A DNA stretch of 64,000 nt from Diaphorobacter sp. HDW4B (GCF_011305535.1 NZ_CP049905.1:682001-746000); one strand, 5' to 3'. Numbered from the stretch's first letter, positions 1 through 8,910 are shown. Notes: generated from the sequence alone by a model not told the origin. Program-made: numbers and translations.

Positions 1-1
1 C

Positions 2-2122
2 GGGGTGCTGACCATCCGCCCCGCAGCCGACACGATGGCGTTTCAATGGGATACCAGCCTGTACCCTTCCGGCTCGATGCCTCCTGTCTTCACTGTCGGC
101 CAGGCAGGCGGAAATGGCACATTCCTGCTGGACCTGACGCCTCGTCCAGCCACCGACCCTGATGGACAGATGCGCTCGACCTCCGGCACGATGGGAATCG
201 GGGTCGGGATGGGTGCTGGCAGCAAAGGTGCAGCAACCATTCTCGGGACCGGCAAGACTCCCGAAGAAATGAGCCCCTACTCATACAACAGCGTCTTCAT
301 GGGCTCTGCGTATCAGGCTTCCACCGTGGGCGGCGGCTCTGGTGGCACGGGCAACCTGACCATCAATGGTGCCGGGCTCACACTCCTGACCGGTGATCCA
401 AACGACTTCGTGGTCGGCGATGGCCCTGGTTCCGTTGGTGCTGTGGACATTCTGAAGTCGGGCAAGCTAGGTGCCGGGGCACCCGTCAACTCGCTGTCCT
501 ATGGCAAGGACTCGCAGAGCATCATCGGCAACAACAAGGGCATCGGTACGGTCACGGTGCACGACGACGCGACCAGCGCATTCCCCAATCAGGCCAATTT
601 CATCAGCGGCGTCACCGTCGGCAACAAGGGAGGCAACGGTGCGCTGGATGTGCTGTCCGGCGGAAAGGCATATGCCGGCTCCAACTTTGACATGCCCGGA
701 TCTGGAAGCAGTGTCTGCCCCAAGCACGACCCGGCCCTGCAGATCAGTTCGGACAGCCTGTCCACCGGCGTGGTTCGTGTGACGGGTGCCGCATCCCAGC
801 TGCTGGTGGCTGGCAAGATGGGGATACCGTCCTACGATTACAGCAATACGCCCCCGACGCTGGTCAATCCATCCATGGGCGAATCGAATATCGGTTCCGT
901 GGAGATTTCCACAGGCGGGGCACTCGTCACCACAGACAGTGGCCTCGTCAAGGTGGGCGTCGCCAACTTGCCCCCCGTCCTCATTCCATCCACGGACCCC
1001 AGTGCCTCGCCCAAGGGCTACTACGCAAACCAAGTGACAGGCGGATTGGGCCCCATCAACATCAACAACGATGGCCAGGTTGCCTATGGCTCGGAGAACA
1101 TTTCCGGTCCCAAAGCACCGGGGAGCATTGAAGCATCCGCCATCCATTTGCTGGGCACGAACGCCACGACACGCTTCAATCACACCGGTTCGATCAATGT
1201 GGCGATTCCGATCATCGGCGGTGGTCAGATTGTTCAAAATGCGGGCAACACCACGCTTGCAGGCACCACCACGGCACCAGCGCTTCCCGCGGACTGGCAG
1301 ATGGGGACAACATGCCCGGTCGATCTGAGCAACTACCCGACGGATCAGTCCGGATTCACCGGCACGCTCAATGTGCTGGGTGGCAAGCTGACACTGCCTA
1401 CCCCGCTCGTCGTTCCCAATATGAGCGCAACGAAGATTTCCAGCGGCACGCTCTTCATGGGCGACACCACGCAGAATCTGGGCGCAGTCACCATGAGTGG
1501 CGGTGTGCTGGATCTCTCGGGCGGACAGAACAGCGACGTGGTCAACGCCACCTCCTGGAACGGCACGGGCGGCATCGTCAAGCTCGACACCATCCTCGGC
1601 GCGAGCGGCAACACCAGCGACGTGATTCACATCATCGGCCCGATCACCGGCACCACGACCCGTCTGCAGGTCAACGTGATCGGAGGACAAGGCGCGCTGA
1701 CCACTGGCAACGGCATTCCCTTGGTGCTGGCGGATACCGATCCATCGTCGGTTGCCACACACTTTCAGCTGGAATCCATCGTCTCGGACAACGGCTACAA
1801 CTACTCGCTCCAACTGGTGAACGGCAACTGGTATCTGCAATCGAAGGCCAGCCCCACACCGCCGCCACCACCTCCTCCACCAGCACCCGGCCCAGGACCC
1901 GCTCCCGGACCGGCACCAGGACCAGCGCCAGGGCCCGCTCCCGGACCAGCCCCTGCCCCCGGCCCGGATTCGGTCACTGCGGTGCCCACCATGTCCACAG
2001 CCGGTTTGATGGGCATGGGAACCTTGCTGGCAGCCTTGTCTGGCTTCATGCTGCGTCGCCGCAGGCCAGAAGACACCAAGGCAGCCGCAAAGTCGTCCCG
2101 TACAAGCGCGAAGCAAGACTGA
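2..2122 (+). CDS. Secreted beta-repeat protein with VPTM/IPTL-type C-terminal sorting signal (5' partial)
   Basis: The frame is open to the left edge, so the N-terminus and signal peptide are missing; a GTG at 5 is only the first in-frame start. The body is Gly/Thr/Ser/Asn-rich with recurring short strands of the kind V-G-x-G-x-G-x-L-x-I/V-x-x-G-G (for example NKGGNGALDVLSGGK), as in autotransporter-like beta-helices. Near the C-terminus comes a Pro8 tract, then an alternating PGPAPGPA linker. The end is AVPTMSTAGLMGMG, a hydrophobic segment and an RRRR cluster. That tripartite tail (PT motif, TM helix, Arg cluster) matches the IPTL-CTERM class of sorting signals, which exosortase-type systems are thought to process. 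Likely role: surface or matrix protein or adhesin; ligand unknown. Confidence 0.7.
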   Translation, partial: GVLTIRPAADTMAFQWDTSLYPSGSMPPVFTVGQAGGNGTFLLDLTPRPATDPDGQMRSTSGTMGIGVGMGAGSKGAATILGTGKTPEEMSPYSYNSVFMGSAYQASTVGGGSGGTGNLTINGAGLTLLTGDPNDFVVGDGPGSVGAVDILKSGKLGAGAPVNSLSYGKDSQSIIGNNKGIGTVTVHDDATSAFPNQANFISGVTVGNKGGNGALDVLSGGKAYAGSNFDMPGSGSSVCPKHDPALQISSDSLSTGVVRVTGAASQLLVAGKMGIPSYDYSNTPPTLVNPSMGESNIGSVEISTGGALVTTDSGLVKVGVANLPPVLIPSTDPSASPKGYYANQVTGGLGPININNDGQVAYGSENISGPKAPGSIEASAIHLLGTNATTRFNHTGSINVAIPIIGGGQIVQNAGNTTLAGTTTAPALPADWQMGTTCPVDLSNYPTDQSGFTGTLNVLGGKLTLPTPLVVPNMSATKISSGTLFMGDTTQNLGAVTMSGGVLDLSGGQNSDVVNATSWNGTGGIVKLDTILGASGNTSDVIHIIGPITGTTTRLQVNVIGGQGALTTGNGIPLVLADTDPSSVATHFQLESIVSDNGYNYSLQLVNGNWYLQSKASPTPPPPPPPPAPGPGPAPGPAPGPAPGPAPGPAPAPGPDSVTAVPTMSTAGLMGMGTLLAALSGFMLRRRRPEDTKAAAKSSRTSAKQD

Positions 2123-2143
2123 CATCGACCGACAGGCCGACAG

Positions 2144-2201
2144 ACATGGGGCAGTCCGGACATTGGCAAAAGCCGATGACCGGACTGCCCCAGTCATTTT
2201 C
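2144..2201 (+). terminator. Stem-loop after the beta-repeat protein
   Basis: A perfect 13-bp inverted repeat (TGGGGCAGTCCGG at 2147-2159 and its complement at 2180-2192) with a 20-nt loop is followed by GTCATTTTC. The T tract is weak, so termination is probable but not certain. Confidence 0.55.
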
Positions 2202-2386
2202 TGGCCCCGCTCCGTCGCCCGTCGCCGTCGAGGACTGTTCTCGCCACGTGCAGGCTTTCCGGATGTCATAGACCCCGACTCAAAACTACCTGACAATAGA
2301 GAGCAATAGTAGGAGCAAAGAGACTGCTCAGCACCCTGCGCTGCGCCCTCCTCTGATCCATCCCTGAAGGACAGCACAAACATCTT

Positions 2387-3049
2387 ATGAGCGGCGGCGG
2401 CTTCACCATTCCACTCAACTCCAGACTCACGCCCGCAGGCGTTGCGGCCCACACGGGCGGCCATGCGGTCAAGCCGGTTCATCTGGAATCCGAGCACCTC
2501 ATCACGCGCAACATCACCGCAGCGGACGTCACGCCCGAGTTCACGCAGTGGTTCAACGACGCCAACATGCTGCAAGGCCTGAACCTGCAGGCGCTGAACT
2601 TCTCCGTCGACAGTCTGCGTGCTTTTGTGGCGAGCTTCGACAACGTCGACAACCTGCTGCTCGGCATCTTCCACAAGGCAGACGGACAACTGCTCGGGTT
2701 CTACAACTTCAGCATCAACGCGCGCCATCGCCTTGCAACCCTGACGCTGGGTGCTTCGCCCAACATCAAGATCGGGCGCGAGATTTTTTGGGAGTCCTGG
2801 TTTCCGATCTGTGATGAGATGTTCGATCGCCGTGGGGTCGACAAGATCACCTCGCGCGTGCTCACCAGCAACCGCCGTCTGGTGTTTGCCGTGCTCAACA
2901 CCGAGCACTTCATCTACGAAGGCACCCTCAAGCAGGAAATTCTGGCGACCGATGGATCGCGCCTGGATGTGATGGTGCTCTCCGCGTTCAAAGACCCCAC
3001 CCTGCGGCCCAAGAAGAAAAACGCCCCGCCCGCCCACAGCAATGCGTGA
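2387..3049 (+). CDS. GNAT-like acyltransferase, first gene of the FAAL/ACP cluster
   Basis: 220 residues. The N-terminal half has the strand/helix pattern of a GNAT domain (HLITRNITAADVTPEFTQWFND, residues ~36-57), followed by a DGQLLGFYNFSI strand and a helix near NRRLVFAVLNTEHFIYEG, the usual position of the GNAT C-terminal asparagine/aromatic motif. No textbook Q/R-x-x-G-x-G acetyl-CoA loop is obvious, so the acyl donor is open. It overlaps the next gene by 8 bp (ATGCGTGA), which implies translational coupling to the fatty acyl-AMP ligase. Context suggests it may move an acyl group from the cluster's carrier protein rather than acetyl-CoA; that is inference. The RBS is poor: AAGGA lies about 15 nt upstream of the ATG. 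Confidence 0.6.
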   Translation: MSGGGFTIPLNSRLTPAGVAAHTGGHAVKPVHLESEHLITRNITAADVTPEFTQWFNDANMLQGLNLQALNFSVDSLRAFVASFDNVDNLLLGIFHKADGQLLGFYNFSINARHRLATLTLGASPNIKIGREIFWESWFPICDEMFDRRGVDKITSRVLTSNRRLVFAVLNTEHFIYEGTLKQEILATDGSRLDVMVLSAFKDPTLRPKKKNAPPAHSNA

Positions 3050-4736
3050 ACGCCAGATCGGTGGGTTTGCCAGCCTGCCTGCGGCGGTGCAATATGCCGC
3101 GCAGTTTCCGCAGCAGACACTGAACTGGTTTGACGGCAGTGGCGCGCTCCAACAGCCACTCAGTTACGCGCACTTGAGTGAGCGCATGCTGGCTTATGCC
3201 GCCCAACTTGCACGTCACGCAACCACCATTGCGCCAAACGACGGCATCGGGCCACGCGTAGGCATTCTGGCGGCGACCGGGCCGGAATTCATCGCCGCAT
3301 TCTGTGCGTGCCAGTATCTGGGCTGGGTGCCCTGCCCGCTGCCCTTGCCCAGCCTGATGCAGAACGTGGATCGCTACGCCCGCTCGCTCGCCAACATGCA
3401 GCACGCGGCTGGAATGAGTCTGCTGCTCGGCCCCGAGGCCATGCTCAAGATGTTGCAAACGAGCAGCGCCCTGCAGATGCCCATGCAGGCATTCGAGACG
3501 CTGAGCAACTCGGTTTCTGCAGCAGATGTTCCGCCCTTTGCCGAACCGGACGCAGAGTCGATCGCCTACGTGCAGTTCAGTTCCGGCTCGACCAGCCAGC
3601 CCAAGGGCATTGCGATTTCGCACTGCGCGCTCATGCACAACGTGGACGTGATCCTGCGGCATGGCATGGCCTTGAAGTCCGAAGATCGCGCATTCTCCTG
3701 GCTGCCCTATTTTCACGACATGGGCCTGGTCGGATTTGTGCTCGCGCCGCTTTGCGCACAAGTCCACGTGGACTATCTCGCGCCATCCACCTTCGCGCGC
3801 AGACCGCATATCTGGCCCACATTGATGGCGGAGCGCGGCAGCACGATTGCCTATGCGCCTTCCTTTGCATGGCAACTGGCGGCACGCCACGCCGCATCCG
3901 TTCCCACAACCGCACAACTGGACGCCGTGCGCATCGCAGGCGTGGGCGGCGATCAGGTGATCCACGGCGCGTTGCAGGCATTTGTCGATGCGTTTGCCAA
4001 ACACGGCTTTCATGCAGATGCCTTCAAGCCCAGCTACGGACTGGCCGAAGCCACACTCGCCGTATCGATGAGCCACACGCCGTTTGCCGAGCAGAACCCT
4101 GAGTTGGTCGACTGCGGCCCACCCTTGCCGAGCTGGCAGCTCACCGTGCGCGACAGCGCTGGCAAGACCTTGCCAGCCAATATCGAAGGCGAAATCGACA
4201 TCACCGGCCCATCGCAACTCAGCGGTTTCTTCATCGCCGGCCAACTGCACACGCACGCGGCAACCCAACCAGTGGCCACAGGTGATCGCGGCTATGTGGA
4301 TAGCGCCGGACGCCTGTTCATCACCGGCCGCATCAAAGACCTCATCATCATCAATGGCCGCAACCTCTGGCCGCAGGATGTAGAAGCTGCCGTGAGCGAA
4401 TCAACGCAGATGCCGCGCGAGCACATGCTGCTGCTTCAGGACTCGCGCGCAGGGCGGCATGGCGCACTCGTGCTGCTGCTGCATGAAAAAGCCGTGCGCA
4501 AGCAGGAATCCACCTCGCTTCAAGAGGCATTGCAGCGGGCCGCAGCGGCGGCCACATCAGCCGCGGGCGCAACCGTGCATGTCTGCATGATTGCCAACGG
4601 CAGCATTGCACACACATCATCCGGCAAGGTCGCTCGCGCTCCGACGCGGCTGCAGTTCGAATCCGGGCAAATCACCATTCTGGCGAGCACCGACTCCGCT
4701 TATCCTTCGCATATTCCAGACACCGAAAAACCATGA
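3042..4736 (+). CDS. Fatty acyl-AMP ligase (FAAL/FadD32-like AMP-dependent ligase)
   Basis: 564 residues, the usual length for the family. The adenylate-forming signature YVQFSSGSTSQPKG is at residues 176-189, LPYFHDMGLVG at about 220-230 and GYVDSAGRLFITGRIKDLIIINGRN in the hinge/C-terminal region. The HDMGL motif and the ordering are typical of FAALs, which activate a fatty acid as acyl-AMP and hand it to a carrier-protein phosphopantetheine instead of CoA. The stop overlaps the ACP start (ATGA at 4733-4736), so the two are coupled and very probably partners. Acyl chain length cannot be read from sequence. Confidence 0.88.
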   Translation: MRERQIGGFASLPAAVQYAAQFPQQTLNWFDGSGALQQPLSYAHLSERMLAYAAQLARHATTIAPNDGIGPRVGILAATGPEFIAAFCACQYLGWVPCPLPLPSLMQNVDRYARSLANMQHAAGMSLLLGPEAMLKMLQTSSALQMPMQAFETLSNSVSAADVPPFAEPDAESIAYVQFSSGSTSQPKGIAISHCALMHNVDVILRHGMALKSEDRAFSWLPYFHDMGLVGFVLAPLCAQVHVDYLAPSTFARRPHIWPTLMAERGSTIAYAPSFAWQLAARHAASVPTTAQLDAVRIAGVGGDQVIHGALQAFVDAFAKHGFHADAFKPSYGLAEATLAVSMSHTPFAEQNPELVDCGPPLPSWQLTVRDSAGKTLPANIEGEIDITGPSQLSGFFIAGQLHTHAATQPVATGDRGYVDSAGRLFITGRIKDLIIINGRNLWPQDVEAAVSESTQMPREHMLLLQDSRAGRHGALVLLLHEKAVRKQESTSLQEALQRAAAAATSAAGATVHVCMIANGSIAHTSSGKVARAPTRLQFESGQITILASTDSAYPSHIPDTEKP

Positions 4737-4978
4737 GCACCACAGCGCTTGCCACCATCCAACGCATCATTGCCGAAGCCCTGATGATTCCGGCCGACAG
4801 CATTCATGCGGACGACCAGATTGCGAACCTGAAGAACATCGACAGCCTGTCGTTCGAGATGATCATCGTGGGCATCGAAACCGAAACCAGCAGCAAGATC
4901 GATCCCGTGGACCTGATGCCGCTGCAGACCGTTGGCGATCTGACGGTCTTGCTGGAAAAGCTCACACAACCGCAGTGA
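4733..4978 (+). CDS. Acyl carrier protein
   Basis: 81 residues, acidic. The phosphopantetheine attachment site is Ser38 in NIDSLSFEM, a variant of the usual D-S-L motif, and the helix-2 flank (FEMIIVGIETE) is as expected for an ACP. The start is fixed by the 4-bp ATGA overlap with the ligase, and its own TGA is overlapped by a GTG in frame with the next gene. It is the likely acceptor of the acyl group loaded by the upstream ligase and the probable presenting scaffold for the SDR and P450 downstream. No phosphopantetheinyl transferase is encoded nearby, so a housekeeping enzyme must prime it. Confidence 0.9.
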   Translation: MSTTALATIQRIIAEALMIPADSIHADDQIANLKNIDSLSFEMIIVGIETETSSKIDPVDLMPLQTVGDLTVLLEKLTQPQ

Positions 4979-4989
4979 GCACCACCGCC

Positions 4990-5784
4990 ATGTCCACTGC
5001 CATGCCCGCCGCCAAGACACTCACCATCATCACCGGCGCGACGCGCGGTCTGGGCCGCGCGATGGCGCAGCAGTTGCTGTCCGACAGCCAAGCCTTCGTG
5101 CTGCAGATTTCGCGCTCTGCCAGCGATGCCTTGGAGCAGACTGCGGCCGAGCATGGATCGCGCCTTGTGCAATGGCAGGAAGACCTCTCCAACCCGCAGC
5201 CCACTGCACAGAAGCTGGGCGACTGGCTGCGCGAGCAGACGACTGCCGACAAGGGCTGGAGCGAGATTCGACTGATCAACAATGCCGCGTCGCTACCCAG
5301 CGAAATCGCACCGCTGGCCGACACCGATCTGCAGGACACTGCCAACGCCTTGCGCGTGAATCTGGAAGCGCCGCTGATGTTGACGGCGGCCTTTCTGCTC
5401 GCCACCCGCGAAGCCAGCGAGCGCGGCGTGGTCTGCAAGGTATTGAACATCTCTTCGGCGCTGGCCAAGATGGCGGCTGCGTCGATGTCGGGCTACTGTG
5501 CCGCCAAGGCGGGCCTCGATCACGCCACCCGCTGCATCGCGCAGGAAGAAGCACTCCGACCCCATGGTGCATTGGTCTGCGCCTTGCATCCGGGCGTGGT
5601 GGACACGGGCATGCAGACGCAGATGCGCGAGACGCCTGCCGAGCAGTTTCCCGGCGCTGGCAATTTCCAATCGCTGCATACCCGTGGACGTCTGCGCACG
5701 CCGCAGGATGCCGCCACGCAGATACTGGGCATATTGAATGCTCCGCTCTTTGGCAAGCAGACCGTCGTCGAGTTGCCGATTTGA
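4990..5784 (+). CDS. Short-chain dehydrogenase/reductase (sepiapterin reductase-like)
   Basis: 264 residues from the ATG at 4990. Alternative starts are GTG 4975, which overlaps the ACP stop as GTGA, and ATG 5002. A Rossmann glycine motif TGATRGLG is near the N-terminus, LINNAAS replaces the common NNAG, the catalytic serine lies in LNISSALAK and the Tyr-x3-Lys pair is YCAAK. PGVVDTGMQ follows the active site. It is an NAD(P)-dependent oxidoreductase; in context it may reduce or oxidise a hydroxyl/keto group on the ACP-bound chain, possibly the product of the adjacent P450. The stop is 4 nt before the P450 start. Confidence 0.85.
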   Translation: MSTAMPAAKTLTIITGATRGLGRAMAQQLLSDSQAFVLQISRSASDALEQTAAEHGSRLVQWQEDLSNPQPTAQKLGDWLREQTTADKGWSEIRLINNAASLPSEIAPLADTDLQDTANALRVNLEAPLMLTAAFLLATREASERGVVCKVLNISSALAKMAAASMSGYCAAKAGLDHATRCIAQEEALRPHGALVCALHPGVVDTGMQTQMRETPAEQFPGAGNFQSLHTRGRLRTPQDAATQILGILNAPLFGKQTVVELPI

Positions 5785-5788
5785 TTCC

Positions 5789-7114
5789 ATGACTGCCAGC
5801 ACCGATCTCCTTGCTCCCAGCGACAGCCAGTTCAGCTCGCGTTTCTGCCAGCATCTCTATGACATGGCGCGCGAGCAGCCGGGGCACAACGAGTCGACCC
5901 CGCAACCAGACGGCAGGCGTCTGCTGGTGGTGCAGAACCTCGAAGACGCCGACATCGTCCTGCGCCGCAACGTCGACAACTACGCCAAGAATTACCGCTG
6001 GTTCTCGCAAGTGGCAGGCAGCTCGCGCTTCACCGACGAAGGGGCTCAATGGAAGTTTCGCCAGGAACTGAGCCAGCCCTATCTCGGCAAATTCGATGCG
6101 GATCGCGCCTTCCACATCAGCACCCGGCAAGCAACGCGCATGGCCGAACATCTGGCCAGCAAGCCGCCGGCGGACGTGCTCGATGAAGCGTTGATTCATC
6201 AGAACATGCTGTCCATCTTCACCCAGATGTTTCTGGAGGTCGAAGTCGGCAGCATCCCCATGGCGCATGACAGCGCTTCACGCCTGACGGAGCTTGCGTC
6301 ACTGTGGGCCTTCGTGGAGCCGGGCAGCAATGCCATCAGCCACAGCAAGGAGCTGATTCGCGAGATTCTGCAATTGCGCAAACAGGTGTTCACCGCGCTG
6401 CAGACGCTGCGCAGCGAAGAGTTGCAAGGCAGCCCCATGCTGCGCAAGATGCTGGAAGCGGAGTCGGTTCCGGGGTTTGATTTTTCGTTTGAAAAAGAAC
6501 TCACGATGATGCTGGGCGCGGGCACGGACACCGCGTCTTATTCCATAGGCTGGGCGCTGCATCTGCTGGCCAGTCATCCGCAGTTGCAGGAGCGTCTTTT
6601 CGCGGGCATCAGCGCGATCCACGACGAGCACCAGAGCGATCCGCAAGCCCTCAAGACCGCCATTGCCGAGCATGGCGATCTGCGCTGCTTCATATCCGAA
6701 CTGTTGCGCCTTTATCCCACCGCACCGTTCGTGCCGCGCATCGCGCAAGATGACGACCAGCTCTCGGACATGCAGGTAAAGGCTGGCGACGTGATCGTCG
6801 TATCGCTCATCGGCGTGAATGAAAAAGCGCTGCAGCGTCCCAATCCATGGGAACCTGATCTGGACGCCGCCGCGCGCGAGGGCTTCGGCATGGGCAGCGG
6901 CATGATCTCCAGCTTTGTCTGGGGCAAGCGCATCTGCGGCGGACGCAGCTTTGCGCTGGTGGAGCTGGCATCGGTGCTGAGCGTGCTGATTCGCACACTG
7001 CGTTTTGAGCTTTCGAGCACCGACCCCATCGAGTTTGAATGGGTCGGCCAGATGCGCCGCAAAGGCGGGCAGCGCGTGCGCATTGTGCCGCGCATGCCGC
7101 GTGAGCCGCGCTGA
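5789..7114 (+). CDS. Cytochrome P450
   Basis: 441 residues from the ATG at 5789; the longer in-frame opening upstream lies inside the SDR gene and is not used. The I-helix oxygen-activation motif GAGTDTAS is at ~243-250, the ExxR motif is Glu304-LLR307, and the heme-binding loop FVWGKRICGG has its ligand at Cys383. All invariant P450 residues are present. There is no membrane anchor, so it is a soluble bacterial class I enzyme; no ferredoxin or reductase is encoded beside it. By analogy with BioI-type P450s that oxidise acyl-ACP, the substrate could be the FAAL-loaded acyl-ACP; that link is inference. It converges on the radical SAM gene with 16 bp between them. Confidence 0.9.
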   Translation: MTASTDLLAPSDSQFSSRFCQHLYDMAREQPGHNESTPQPDGRRLLVVQNLEDADIVLRRNVDNYAKNYRWFSQVAGSSRFTDEGAQWKFRQELSQPYLGKFDADRAFHISTRQATRMAEHLASKPPADVLDEALIHQNMLSIFTQMFLEVEVGSIPMAHDSASRLTELASLWAFVEPGSNAISHSKELIREILQLRKQVFTALQTLRSEELQGSPMLRKMLEAESVPGFDFSFEKELTMMLGAGTDTASYSIGWALHLLASHPQLQERLFAGISAIHDEHQSDPQALKTAIAEHGDLRCFISELLRLYPTAPFVPRIAQDDDQLSDMQVKAGDVIVVSLIGVNEKALQRPNPWEPDLDAAAREGFGMGSGMISSFVWGKRICGGRSFALVELASVLSVLIRTLRFELSSTDPIEFEWVGQMRRKGGQRVRIVPRMPREPR

Positions 7115-7130
7115 AACTCCAGCCCAACTG

Positions 7131-8246
7131 TCAGAACAGAACGCCCTGCCCTTTGGCCAAGGATGATCTGTACTGCGAGAGATCCAGCTCGGTTCTCTCG
7201 CGGTTCAGTCCGAGCTTTTCGCAGGTCTTGTTGAACCGCTGCCGCAGCATGTCGGCCCACACGCCCGAGCCTTTCATGCGCGACACAAAATCGCTGTCGT
7301 AGCTGCGCCCTGCTGCGCGCGCTGCATCATTCACGCCATGCAGGTCCTGCACGCGTGCCAGCACGCGCGCCGCACGGTCCGGGTAGTGCTGCTGCAGCCA
7401 TTCGCGCATGATGTCGTTGAGCTCCCAAGGCAGACGCAGCACGGTGTAGAACGCCGCCTTCGCACCCGCATCTTTCGCCGCAACCAGCACTTGCTCCATG
7501 TCTTCGTTGATGAACGGAATCTGCGGCGCAACGCTCACACCCACCGGCACACCCGCTTCTGCCAAGGCGCGAATCGTGCGCAGGCGGCGATACGGCGCTG
7601 CCGCGCGTGGCTCCAGAATTCTGGCGAGTTGGGGATCGAGCGTGGTGATGGTCACGTAAGCCGCCACGAGCTTGTCTTTGGCGAGTTCGGAGAGCAGATC
7701 CAGATCGCGTTCCACGCCGCTGGATTTGGTGATCAGCGAGAACGGATGCCGCGCATCGCGCATCACCTCGATCACGCCGCGCGTGAGCTTCAACTCGCGC
7801 TCGACCGGCTGATAACAGTCCGTGGCCGAGCCGATGTTGACGATGGATGGACGATGCGAGGGCGAGGCCAGTTCCTTGCGCAGCACCTCGGCGATGTTGC
7901 GTTTGGCGATGATCCTAGTTTCAAAGTCCAGCCCCGGCGAGAGATTCAGATAGCTGTGCGTGGGACGCGCATAACAATAGACACAGCCGTGTTCGCAGCC
8001 ACGATATGGGTTGATCGATTGTTCGAAAAAGATGTCGGGCGAATCGTTGCTCGACAACGCGCTGCGAGCCTCCTCCAGAATCACCTGCGTGACGGGCGCA
8101 GACGCGGATTCAGTGGTGTCTTCATCGCTCCACCAGACGTCGTCTTCCAGATCGCGTGTGTGCACTTTGGAGAAGCGATGCACCACCTGCGTGGCAATGC
8201 CTCGCCCTTTGATGGCTTGCTCGGGTTTGCGCGCTGGGTGGTTCAT
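7131..8246 (-). CDS. PA0069-family radical SAM protein
   Basis: 371 residues. The radical SAM cluster motif C84-x3-C88-x2-C91 lies in NPYRGCEHGCVYCYARPTH. The rest follows the spore photoproduct lyase-like architecture (IVNIGSATDCYQP; SLITKSSGVERDLDLL; VAYVTITTLDP). The function of the PA0069/Rv2578c family is not established; a DNA-repair-related role is suspected because the Pseudomonas member belongs to the LexA regulon. Here a near-consensus LexA box lies just upstream of the ATG. It is monocistronic. Confidence 0.85.
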   Translation of the reverse strand: MNHPARKPEQAIKGRGIATQVVHRFSKVHTRDLEDDVWWSDEDTTESASAPVTQVILEEARSALSSNDSPDIFFEQSINPYRGCEHGCVYCYARPTHSYLNLSPGLDFETRIIAKRNIAEVLRKELASPSHRPSIVNIGSATDCYQPVERELKLTRGVIEVMRDARHPFSLITKSSGVERDLDLLSELAKDKLVAAYVTITTLDPQLARILEPRAAAPYRRLRTIRALAEAGVPVGVSVAPQIPFINEDMEQVLVAAKDAGAKAAFYTVLRLPWELNDIMREWLQQHYPDRAARVLARVQDLHGVNDAARAAGRSYDSDFVSRMKGSGVWADMLRQRFNKTCEKLGLNRERTELDLSQYRSSLAKGQGVLF

Positions 8247-8257
8247 GGTTAATAAAT

Positions 8258-8277
8258 TACTGTGTATTTATCCAGTA
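8258..8277 (-). promoter_or_regulatory. Probable LexA (SOS) box
   Basis: TACTGTGTATTTATCCAGTA is a 20-bp imperfect palindrome matching TACTGT-N8-ACAGTA with one mismatch in the core. It is extended by a perfect outer repeat (ATAAATTACTG / CAGTAATTTAT). It sits 11-31 nt upstream of the radical SAM start codon, a position where a bound repressor would block transcription. Confidence 0.7.
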
Positions 8278-8493
8278 ATTTATCGCCCCTGCCGCGCAAT
8301 TTCAAGGAATTGGGCTTGTTGCTGGCAGGGTTGGTTCGATTCGGGCCTATTCGTTCTCAAATCGCTCCGAGAGAAACCGAATAGTCAACCAGTTGACCAT
8401 CCGCTGCCGTGCGACATTGGCGGTTTTCGCGCAATAGCGGATAGAGTTGAAACCTTTTTCGTCTTCAGACTGCTGACTACAGGAGGCTCTGTC

Positions 8494-8910
8494 ATGGTCA
8501 CCACCAAACCACCCATCACGCTGTCCTCGCTCGACGTGGACCGCATCGAAGCATTGCTCGCCGCGATTCCATCGAGCGCCTTTTCGGGCAAGGAAAGCCT
8601 GCAGGCCGAGATCGATCGCGCCGACATCGTTGCGCCCGAAGAAATGCCACCGAACGTGGTCACGATGAACTCCACCGTGCAATTCGCGATTGCCGAAACC
8701 GGCAAGGAGTTCGTGCTCAGTCTCGTCTACCCACGCGACATGGACGGCAGCGCCGACAAGATCTCCATCCTCGCACCCGTCGGCAGCGCGCTGCTGGGCC
8801 TGTCGATTGACGACGAGCTGGCATGGCCCAGCCCCGGCGGCAAGCCGATGACCGTGCGCGTCAAGCAGATCGTGTATCAGCCCGAAAGCGCTGGCGAACT
8901 GCATCGCTGA
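8494..8910 (+). CDS. rnk: Rnk-like nucleoside diphosphate kinase regulator (GreA/GreB C-terminal fold)
   Basis: 138 residues; the start is fixed by AGGAGG at 8481-8486, 7 nt before the ATG. An N-terminal helical region (SSLDVDRIEALLAAI) is followed by the GreA/GreB C-terminal-like domain: VVTMNSTVQFAI, FVLSLVYPRDMDGSADKISILAPVGSALLGL and DDELAWPSPGGKPMTVRVKQIVYQPES. Rnk binds RNA polymerase through this fold but lacks the Gre coiled-coil finger, which is also absent here. It is a single gene followed by a strong terminator. Confidence 0.85.
   Translation: MVTTKPPITLSSLDVDRIEALLAAIPSSAFSGKESLQAEIDRADIVAPEEMPPNVVTMNSTVQFAIAETGKEFVLSLVYPRDMDGSADKISILAPVGSALLGLSIDDELAWPSPGGKPMTVRVKQIVYQPESAGELHR

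Noticed and set aside
1861-1965. The CCGGCACCAGGACCAG-type repeats as a CRISPR or independent DNA repeat
   Set aside because: They are in-frame codons for a Pro/Gly/Ala linker without spacers. No CRISPR array was seen in the window.
467-3037. An 856-codon open frame opposite the first two genes
   Set aside because: Composition is typical of antisense frames in GC-rich DNA, and it spans a terminator and two genes with better support.
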